64,000 bases of DNA, taken from assembly GCA_044222195.1 (NCBI GenBank), contig JBGANS010000017.1, forward strand, positions 1-64,000, read 5' to 3'. This stretch comes from JAHBXE01 sp044222195 (GTDB lineage Bacteria > Planctomycetota > Phycisphaerae > Phycisphaerales > UBA1924). The stretch's first letter is position 1. The number at the start of each line of letters is the position of its first letter. A program made the translations under genes and the position numbers. Shown piece after piece: positions 18,191-24,688 of this stretch. Under the pieces are notes generated by a model that was given only the letters and a program-made list of their open reading frames with translations, ran no database searches and was not told where the DNA came from.

Positions 18191-19120
18191 TCAGTGGCAG
18201 CCCTCGGCGAACGCGTTCATGAACTGGTTGAAGTCGTTGGCGTTCAGGCGTCCGTTGCCGTCCTTGTCGGCATCGGGGCTGCCCGCGGCCCAGACGTCGA
18301 TGTAGGCCTGGAAGTCGTTGGCGTTGAGCGAGCCTGTGCGGTCCATGTCGGCCTTGCACTGGGGGATGATGGCGAGGGCGGTGATCGAGCTGCAGATCGC
18401 CGTGCCGAACTGGACGGCCCCGGTTGTTGGGTTGAACCACCGCAAGAATCCGTCGGCACCGCCGGCGGCGAGGTAGGCCCCATCCATGGCGATCTGCGTC
18501 GATCCCATGCCCGCGGGCAGGTTCCACTGGGTGATGTACTGCCCCGTGGCCTTGTTGATGCGGTAGACCTTGCCATCGATGGCCGCGGCGAGGAGTTCGC
18601 CGCCATTGATCGCGAGCGAATGCACCTGTCCTCCGCAGGCACCGATGATGGCGAAGGGGCCGGCGGTGCTGCCGCGCCGGATGAGCGTGTCGTGCCCGCC
18701 CATGTAGACCATGTTCTTTTCAACCGTCAGAGCGTGAACCTGGCCGCCGATGGTGACCGTGGAGAGCACCGCGCCGTCGGTCGTGCTGATGCGGCGGAGC
18801 TTGCCGTCGGACCCGGCGGAGAGAAGGTCTCCGTTGTGGATTGCGAGAGCATTGGTGATGAAGGCCTGCGGGAAGAACTGGGACGACAGATCGGCGACGC
18901 CGATGCTCCAGATAGTGCCAAAGCTGTCGGCGAGATAGAGCTTGCCGCCCGAGAACACCGAGGCGGAAATCTGGGTGCAGAGGGTCGGGAAGACCGTGTC
19001 CGTGCCCATCGGACGATGGCGATCGATCCGGCCCGAGGTGTTTCCGACCCAGACGTCGCCCGCGAGGGCCACGCCGGACGCGGCCGCAAGAAGACCGCAC
19101 GACAGCAGAAAACTGCGCAT
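18191..19120 (-). CDS. Secreted PQQ-like beta-propeller with type I dockerin-like pair
   Basis: A signal peptide (ending GVALA) precedes about 220 residues of repeating beta-strand units (for example GKLYLADSFGTIWSI, GDLLSAGSDGKLRRI, GELLAAAIDGKVYRI). These are typical of PQQ/WD-like propellers. The C-terminal 55 residues hold two dockerin loops, ADMDRTGSLNANDFQAY and ADKDGNGRLNANDFNQF, ending AEGC. The loops keep the classical spacing of calcium-binding dockerins but share the LNANDF core and GC end of the GC-type family, so this looks like an intermediate form. AGGAG precedes the ATG. A binding or lectin role is possible; no catalytic motif is seen. Confidence 0.85.
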   Translation of the reverse strand: MRSFLLSCGLLAAASGVALAGDVWVGNTSGRIDRHRPMGTDTVFPTLCTQISASVFSGGKLYLADSFGTIWSIGVADLSSQFFPQAFITNALAIHNGDLLSAGSDGKLRRISTTDGAVLSTVTIGGQVHALTVEKNMVYMGGHDTLIRRGSTAGPFAIIGACGGQVHSLAINGGELLAAAIDGKVYRINKATGQYITQWNLPAGMGSTQIAMDGAYLAAGGADGFLRWFNPTTGAVQFGTAICSSITALAIIPQCKADMDRTGSLNANDFQAYIDVWAAGSPDADKDGNGRLNANDFNQFMNAFAEGCH

Positions 19121-19255
19121 TTCAAGGCTCCTGTCTTGTTTGGTGCACCGGGGCTCGTCGTCCCCGGTTCATGAGCCTGATGTCGGGCGCGGCGGCGGGC
19201 CTTGCAGGAATTCGGAGACAAGTTCCCGCGGCGTGTTCGACGGGCGGGCGGGAGT

Positions 19256-19261
19256 TACGAT
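19256..19261 (+). promoter_or_regulatory. -10 hexamer TACGAT, leaderless-type
   Basis: TACGAT ends 6 bases before the ATG at 19268 and so selects that start over an in-frame codon 66 bases upstream. Confidence 0.45.
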
Positions 19262-19267
19262 GCGCGC

Positions 19268-20731
19268 ATGACCAGCCCGCACATGAGTCCGGAGGAGTTC
19301 CGATCGTGGGGTCGTGCCGCCGTGGACTTCATCGCGGACTACATGAAGCGGGTGGAAGGCATGCCCGTGCGGTCTGGCGCGGCGCCGGGCGAAGTGGCGG
19401 TGGGGCTACCGCTGCATCCACCCGAACATGGGGGCGTCGCTCGGGACGCGTTCTTTGCCGATCTCGAGCGGATCATCGTGCCGGGATTGACGCACTGGCA
19501 ATCGCCGAACTTCTACGCCTACTTTCCGTGCAACGGCTCTGCGCCGGGCATCATCGGTGAGATTCTCTCGGCGGGCCTCAATGTGAACGGCATGCTCTGG
19601 GCGACCAGCCCCGCGGCGACCGAGCTTGAAACCCGTGTGATGGACTGGGTGGCGGAGATGCTCGACCTGCCCGCGGACTTTCGCTCCACGAGCGAGCGCG
19701 GCGGCGGGTGTATCCAGGGAACCGCGAGCGAGAGCACGCTGGTGGCGCTGCTCGCGGCGAGGCACCGCGTGAAACGGAAGTCCCCCACCGCTTCCGACCT
19801 GACGCTGTACACCTCGACGCAGGCCCATTCCTCGGTGATCAAGGGCGCGATGATCGCGGGGCTGGCCTCGGGGCCCGACGATCGATCGCACGTCCGGCTC
19901 ATCGGAACAGATCCGAATCATGCGCTGCGGGCGGACCTGCTTCGGGAGGCGATCGAGCGGGACCTGGCCTCGGGCCGTACGCCGTTCTACGTGTGCGCGA
20001 CGGTGGGCACGACGTCGAGCACGGCCATCGATCCGGTGCCGGAGATCGCGACCGTCCTGAAGGAAACGGGCGCGGCCGATCGCGGCGCATGGCTGCATGT
20101 GGACGCGGCGTTTTCGGGGGCCGCGTGCATCTGCCCGGAGTTCCGATGGATGCTCCGCGGCGTGGAACACGCGGATTCGCTGTGTTTCAACCCGCACAAG
20201 TGGATGCTGACGAACTTTGACTGCGACTGCTTCTGGACGCGCGATCGCGAGGCGGTGACGGGGGCGCTGTCGATCACGCCGGAATACCTGCGGAACCGGG
20301 CGAGCGACGCGGGCCGGGTCATTGACTATCGCGACTGGCAGGTCCCGCTCGGGAGAAGGTTCCGGGCGCTGAAACTGTGGCTGGTGATCCGGCATTACGG
20401 GATCGAAGGTCTGCGGGCGTACATTCGCGAACACATGCGGCTGGGAGCGATGTTTGAAGGCTGGGTGCGATCGGATGATCGCTTTGAAGTGATGGCGCCG
20501 AGGACCGTCAGCCTGGTGTGTTTCGGCTTGCGAGGCGGGGCCGGAGCCAACGACCGCAACCAGGCTCTGCTGGAGAAAATCAACGCAAGCGGGAAGGTGT
20601 ACCTTTCACACACGCTGCTGCCCGGGCCGGATGGCAGGGATCGATACGTCCTGCGGATGGCGATCGGGTCCAGCTCAACGGAGGAAAGGCACGTCCGGGC
20701 GGCGTGGGAGTTGATTCAGAAGTCCATCTGA
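19268..20731 (+). CDS. Aromatic-L-amino-acid decarboxylase (PLP group II)
   Basis: This 487-residue PLP enzyme opens with MSPEEFRSWGRAAVDFIADYM, the usual N-terminal helix of aromatic amino acid decarboxylases. Family blocks follow in order: SPNFYAYFPCNGSAPGIIGE, the VDAAFSGAACICPEFRW region with the PLP-binding aspartate, and the lysine in FNPHKWMLTNFDCDCFW. The spacing and the DCDCFW ending resemble eukaryotic DOPA and tyrosine decarboxylases more than bacterial glutamate decarboxylases. It should make tyramine, tryptamine, dopamine or phenylethylamine; which one cannot be read here. No transporter or biosynthetic cluster is adjacent. A small lipoprotein gene follows 29 bases later. Confidence 0.9.
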   Translation: MTSPHMSPEEFRSWGRAAVDFIADYMKRVEGMPVRSGAAPGEVAVGLPLHPPEHGGVARDAFFADLERIIVPGLTHWQSPNFYAYFPCNGSAPGIIGEILSAGLNVNGMLWATSPAATELETRVMDWVAEMLDLPADFRSTSERGGGCIQGTASESTLVALLAARHRVKRKSPTASDLTLYTSTQAHSSVIKGAMIAGLASGPDDRSHVRLIGTDPNHALRADLLREAIERDLASGRTPFYVCATVGTTSSTAIDPVPEIATVLKETGAADRGAWLHVDAAFSGAACICPEFRWMLRGVEHADSLCFNPHKWMLTNFDCDCFWTRDREAVTGALSITPEYLRNRASDAGRVIDYRDWQVPLGRRFRALKLWLVIRHYGIEGLRAYIREHMRLGAMFEGWVRSDDRFEVMAPRTVSLVCFGLRGGAGANDRNQALLEKINASGKVYLSHTLLPGPDGRDRYVLRMAIGSSSTEERHVRAAWELIQKSI

Positions 20732-20760
20732 ACCGCCGATCGCTCGACAATGCTAACCTC

Positions 20761-21333
20761 ATGGGCGTGATGCGCGTGTGCCCAGTTCTGTTCGTGCTCT
20801 TGGTCCTGGCCGGCTGCGGGACGCCTCCCAAATCAAAGGGAGGCTTCGCCGTGGCGCCGGGTCGCTACGACGCGGCGTTCGACGCCGCCCGCGAGACGTT
20901 GATTGAACGCCGATTCGAACTCGAGCGCGTGGACGCTCGCGCGGGCGTGATCACGACCAGGCCCAAGCCCAGTTCAGGGCTCGCGACCCCGTGGGACTCG
21001 GAGCAGACGACCCTTGACCAGGAGGTTGAGGACCTCTTCAACCGGCAGCAGCGGCTGGTCCGGATCACCTTTGAACCTGTCGCACCGGGGGGAATCCCGC
21101 CCGATGATCTTCGGGCCGTTCCGGGAGAACTGACGGCCCGGGTCGATGTCGTGGTCGAACGCCTGCACCGACCGGGGTGGCAGGTCGAACCGGGAGCGGT
21201 GCGGTTCAGTACCTACGCCCAGGATCCGGCGCTCGCCGAGCGGGGCATGTGGCCGACGTACGCCGTGCCGTTCTCTCAGGATCCGGACCTGGCGGGCCGG
21301 CTTGCCGCCGAGATTGAGCGGCGGCTGAAATAG
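20761..21333 (+). CDS. Small lipoprotein, function unknown
   Basis: A protein of about 190 residues with a clear lipobox (LVLAGC) after an 18-residue signal, so it should be lipid-anchored. The mature part resembles a domain found in planctomycete lipoproteins, with YDAAFDAARETLIERRFELERVD near the start and strand-rich sequence after it. I cannot assign a function. An ATG at 20770 is also possible; AATGCT ends 6 bases before 20761 and favours that one. It lies close behind the decarboxylase but looks unrelated. Confidence 0.75.
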   Translation: MGVMRVCPVLFVLLVLAGCGTPPKSKGGFAVAPGRYDAAFDAARETLIERRFELERVDARAGVITTRPKPSSGLATPWDSEQTTLDQEVEDLFNRQQRLVRITFEPVAPGGIPPDDLRAVPGELTARVDVVVERLHRPGWQVEPGAVRFSTYAQDPALAERGMWPTYAVPFSQDPDLAGRLAAEIERRLK

Positions 21334-21397
21334 TGCCGGGCCGCACGACCGGACAGGGGCGAACCCGCGAACGCGGCGCTATGCTCCGCCCGCCGCG

Positions 21398-22915
21398 ATG
21401 AGCCTTGAAAAGCCCCAATTCAGCCCCGAATCTCGCGTTGTGATCGTCGGCGCCGGCCCCACGGGCCTGGGCGCGGGCTATCGCCTGAAGGAACTCGGTC
21501 ACCGCAACTTCACGCTCTTCGATCGGCATCCGTACATCGGCGGCCTCGCCGCCAGCTTCACGGACGCCGCGGGTTTCACGTGGGACATCGGCGGGCACGT
21601 GATGTTCAGCCACTACGGATACTACGACCGCCTCTTTGAGAAGCTCATGGGCGATGAGTTCTCGATGATCGAGCGCGAGACGTGGGTTCGTGCGGACAAG
21701 CGCTGGGTGCCGTACCCGTTCCAGAACAACATCCGGTATCTTTCACAGGAAGCGGCACAGGAGTGCATCGCGGGGCTGATCAAAGCCCAGGGCGCGGCGG
21801 GCGGGGCGGCGGCGGCCGTCGCCAGGGCCACCAACTTCGAGGAGTTCATGAACGCCGCGTTCGGCGAGGGAATCGTCCGCCTGTTCATGCGGCCGTACAA
21901 CTTCAAGGTGTGGGCGCATCCGGCGGAGATGATGGGAAAGGACTGGATCGGCCAGCGCGTGGCCGTCGTCGATGTCCAACGGGCGATCCGCAACCTCGAG
22001 CAAGGGCTCGATGACTTTGGCTGGGGACCCAACAACCGGTTCAAGTTTCCGCTGCGCGGCGGCACCGGGGAGTTTTACCGTCGAATCGGGGCTGAACTGA
22101 GCGGGCACGTTCAGCTCGGCCGGTCGATCGCGAGCATCGACGTCGATCGCCACATCGCGCGTTTCGACGACGGCTCGGCTGTGCCCTTTGACGCCGTTCT
22201 GTCGGCCATGCCCCTCGACATCCTGTGCGGCAACGTGCTCCAGGGAACCGTTCCGGACGCGGTGCGGCATGCGGCGGCACGACTGCGGCATTCGGGCGGC
22301 TACATGGTCGGCCTGGGGATCAAGCGGCCGTGCCCCTCCACTCGCAGCTGGATGTACTTCGCGGACGACGATTGCCCGTTCTACCGGGTGACGTACCTCA
22401 GCAACTATTCACCGTACATGACGCCGGATAAGTCCCGCTACTACTCGTTGCTCTGCGAGACCAGCTCCAGCGAGTTCAAACCTGTTGACCGCGAAACGAT
22501 CGTTGAAGAGACCATCCGAGGCCTGGAAAGAACGGGCCTTCTGCAGCCCGGAGAACGCCACGACATCGTGAGCACGTGGCTTTTCGAAGCGCCGTACGCG
22601 TATCCAACTCCCACGGTGGACCGCGACGAAGCCCTGAGCATCGTCATTCCATGGCTTGAATCGCGTGGCATCTTCAGCCGCGGCCGGTTTGGAATGTGGA
22701 AGTATGAGGTGGCCAACACGGACCACTCGATCATGCAAGGCGTGGAGTGGGCGAACCGGATGGTGAAGGGTGACGCAGAAACAACCATCGGCATCCGGTA
22801 TTCACCCACGGATGAGGGGCGGACAGTTGTGCAGCATGATCGAGCGGGCGTAGCGGGGTCCGGTCAACCCAAGGTTGAAGTCCCGCAGCGCAACCGACAG
22901 GGGCTGTCGGCCTAG
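21398..22915 (+). CDS. FAD-dependent amine-oxidase-fold protein, UDP-galactopyranose-mutase-like
   Basis: This 505-residue flavoprotein begins with a Rossmann motif, VVIVGAGPTGLGAGYRLKEL (GxGxxG plus a later acidic residue in LFDRHPYIGG). It also has GGHVMFSHYGYYDRLF and WVPYPFQNNIRYL, a combination typical of UDP-galactopyranose mutase relatives and of FAD oxidoreductases in polysaccharide loci. The later blocks MRPYNFKVWAHP and GTGEFYRRIGAEL fit this too. It probably acts on a nucleotide sugar for surface polysaccharide. No glycosyltransferase neighbours are present, so a protoporphyrinogen-oxidase-like role cannot be ruled out. TATGCT ends 12 bases before the ATG. A new promoter begins 10 bases past its stop. 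Confidence 0.82.
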   Translation: MSLEKPQFSPESRVVIVGAGPTGLGAGYRLKELGHRNFTLFDRHPYIGGLAASFTDAAGFTWDIGGHVMFSHYGYYDRLFEKLMGDEFSMIERETWVRADKRWVPYPFQNNIRYLSQEAAQECIAGLIKAQGAAGGAAAAVARATNFEEFMNAAFGEGIVRLFMRPYNFKVWAHPAEMMGKDWIGQRVAVVDVQRAIRNLEQGLDDFGWGPNNRFKFPLRGGTGEFYRRIGAELSGHVQLGRSIASIDVDRHIARFDDGSAVPFDAVLSAMPLDILCGNVLQGTVPDAVRHAAARLRHSGGYMVGLGIKRPCPSTRSWMYFADDDCPFYRVTYLSNYSPYMTPDKSRYYSLLCETSSSEFKPVDRETIVEETIRGLERTGLLQPGERHDIVSTWLFEAPYAYPTPTVDRDEALSIVIPWLESRGIFSRGRFGMWKYEVANTDHSIMQGVEWANRMVKGDAETTIGIRYSPTDEGRTVVQHDRAGVAGSGQPKVEVPQRNRQGLSA

Positions 22916-22924
22916 GTCGATTCC

Positions 22925-22952
22925 TTGACGCGCATGTGAATCCTGGTAAACT
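22925..22952 (+). promoter_or_regulatory. Sigma-70-like promoter (TTGACG - 16 bp - TAAACT)
   Basis: TTGACG at 22925-22930 and TAAACT at 22947-22952 are spaced 16 bp. The start should be near 22959. This is the best two-box promoter I saw in the window, and about 270 bases of non-coding sequence follow. Confidence 0.6.
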
Positions 22953-22958
22953 GGGGCC

Positions 22959-23195
22959 CGATAAGTCACAGCTGAGGGCTTCATGGATGAAGTCTGTATT
23001 TTGCTAGGGATTGCCGGAGCACAAGACTTGCTCCCCGCTGTTACTCGGACTCGTGCGGGAGAATGCGCAAACTTTTCCGAAGATGATGATGTCCAGTTTC
23101 TGGACCATTCCAGATTTTGAGGCACACTAGGGACACGGCGAGAAAGAGAGCCCGCCGAATGAAACGTGGGGTTAAAGACGGACCGTCCGTTTTTT
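22959..23195 (+). ncRNA. Candidate structured RNA or 5' leader
   Basis: Between a good promoter and a terminator-like hairpin lie about 235 bases with several perfect short stems: CTTCA/TGAAG near 22980, GGAGCA/TGCTCC near 23020, CCCGC/GCGGG near 23050, GTCCAG/CTGGAC near 23095 and CGGCG/CGCCG near 23140. I could not match it to 6S, tmRNA, RNase P, SRP or a riboswitch by eye. It also contains a 13-codon open frame (ATG 23159 to TAG 23200, MKRGVKDGPSVFC) that runs through the final hairpin, so an attenuator is possible. Bounds are estimates. Confidence 0.4.
23175..23195 (+). terminator. Terminator-like hairpin before the 23230 gene
   Basis: AAGACGGA (23175-23182) pairs with TCCGTTTT (23186-23193) with one G-T pair and a 3-base loop. 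Six T bases (23190-23195) complete it. Confidence 0.55.
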
Positions 23196-23229
23196 GTTAG
23201 GCGTTGGATCGTACGGGACCGTCGGTGGT

Positions 23230-23874
23230 ATGAGTGCGCTTATCAGACAACCCGAATCCCCCTTCACGGCGGCCAACTGGCAGCCGGATGTGGTTCAGCT
23301 ACTGGATGAGCACCATCTGGTAGCCACTTCGGACTCCGCCCGCCGAAGGATGCACTTCGCCGTCTCGCTTGGGCAGTTCCTCCAGGGCCTGCGCGATGCC
23401 GAGGTGTGCACCCTGTACGGACGGTTCATCACCGACTTGGATTCGTTCTGTTACCAGATTGAGCGGGCGATTCCCGGGCCCATGGTTGAGCGCCGGATTG
23501 ACGGGCCACGGGGCCTGACCTCGTTGCTCCGGTCTCGGGAGGTCTTCCGCGGTCGCCCGGCGTCCAAGTTCCGGTTCTACATCTGGCACGATGCGGATGT
23601 CCTGCTGATGAAGGATGAGTCGCTCTTTGGGCTCCTGGTTGACGCCATCGCCGGCGTTGCGGCCGAGGCGGAATACGTCAGCGATGACCTGCTGATGATC
23701 CACCGCGGCGTGTTTGTCGGCGGGCCGATTCTGAGCACGTACGCCGCCAAGGAAGCGGGCCAGTTCAGGTCGTGGGCGATGGATACCTTGGGAGCGGAAC
23801 CGTTCTGGCAGGTTGTGACCGAGGTCGAGAAGCCGCCGGTCATGACGTACCAGATCGACGTGCTGGGCCGGTAG
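23230..23874 (+). CDS. Hypothetical protein
   Basis: This is a cytoplasmic protein of 214 residues with no signal peptide or membrane helix. Distinct stretches are CTLYGRFITDLDSFCYQIERAIPG, a basic segment around SLLRSREVFRGRPASKFRFY, and YIWHDADVLLMKDESLFG, whose HDADVLL could be acidic active-site or metal-binding sequence. I do not recognise a family. It is the first gene behind the promoter, candidate leader and hairpin, so its expression may be attenuated. It ends 13 bases before rsmD, which has its own hexamer. The ATG at 23230 is preferred over a TTG at 23194 that falls inside the hairpin. Confidence 0.7.
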   Translation: MSALIRQPESPFTAANWQPDVVQLLDEHHLVATSDSARRRMHFAVSLGQFLQGLRDAEVCTLYGRFITDLDSFCYQIERAIPGPMVERRIDGPRGLTSLLRSREVFRGRPASKFRFYIWHDADVLLMKDESLFGLLVDAIAGVAAEAEYVSDDLLMIHRGVFVGGPILSTYAAKEAGQFRSWAMDTLGAEPFWQVVTEVEKPPVMTYQIDVLGR

Positions 23875-23875
23875 C

Positions 23876-23881
23876 TACTCT
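23876..23881 (+). promoter_or_regulatory. -10 hexamer TACTCT, leaderless-type
   Basis: TACTCT ends 6 bases before the ATG of rsmD at 23888. Confidence 0.45.
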
Positions 23882-23887
23882 CCACAC

Positions 23888-24640
23888 ATGCGAATCATCG
23901 CCGGCGAGTTCCGCTCGCGCAAGCTCCTGACTCCCAAGGACGACGCGGTTACGCGCCCGATCCCGGATCGGGTGAAGGAATCGCTCTTTGCGCTCCTGCG
24001 GGGGCACTGCGAAGGGGCGACGGTCTTCGACGCCTTCGCGGGCACGGGCGCGATCGGGCTCGAGGCTGTCAGCCGCGGAGCGACTCAGTGCGTCATGGTG
24101 GAGCTGGACCGCGGCGCGGCGGACCTGCTTCGCAGGAACGTGGAACTCCTGGGCGCAGGGGATCGATGCGAGGTGGTCGTCGGCGATGCGCTCGGGGCTG
24201 GCGCGCTGGCGCGGTGCCCGAGGCCACTCAAGCTTGCGTTCTTTGATCCGCCCTATCCGCTGGTGCGAGACGCGATCGGTTGGAAGCGCGTGCGCGGGCA
24301 AGTGGAGCGGGTGATTGACCTGCTGGCGGGGGACGGGTTCGCGGTGGTGCGGACGCCCTGGCCCTTTCTTGTCGAGTCTCCGGACCCGGAGCGATCCGAG
24401 ACACTTCCCGCGCGCAAGAAGTTTCGAAAGAAGGGCGGGGAGAAGCACTGGCGGTATCGCGGCCAAGAGGACCAAGAGCCTCGCGAGACAGAGACCGAAA
24501 CGGTCGATGAGCCGGAACCAGATTCACCCGCCCCGGCGGTTATCACCGCGCCCGGGGACCTGGTCTTTGCGAACGCAACCGGGCCTGAAACGCACGCGTA
24601 CGCGTCCATGGCGGTTCACCTGTACATGCGCCGCAAGTGA
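23888..24640 (+). CDS. rsmD: 16S rRNA (guanine(966)-N2)-methyltransferase RsmD
   Basis: This SAM-dependent methyltransferase has the RsmD opening MRIIAGEFRSRKL and TRPIPDRVKESLFALL, motif I DAFAGTGAIGLEAVSRGA, and the catalytic FFDPPYP. It should methylate G966 of 16S rRNA during 30S assembly. At 250 residues it is about 50-60 longer than usual. The excess is an acidic, proline-rich stretch at about 180-230, before a conserved-looking tail (HAYASMAVHLYMRRK). The M16 peptidase gene starts 48 bases downstream. Confidence 0.92.
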   Translation: MRIIAGEFRSRKLLTPKDDAVTRPIPDRVKESLFALLRGHCEGATVFDAFAGTGAIGLEAVSRGATQCVMVELDRGAADLLRRNVELLGAGDRCEVVVGDALGAGALARCPRPLKLAFFDPPYPLVRDAIGWKRVRGQVERVIDLLAGDGFAVVRTPWPFLVESPDPERSETLPARKKFRKKGGEKHWRYRGQEDQEPRETETETVDEPEPDSPAPAVITAPGDLVFANATGPETHAYASMAVHLYMRRK

Positions 24641-24688
24641 GCGGCGTCTATCGTCTATCCCCACCACTGACAGAACCGGGAGTACTTG

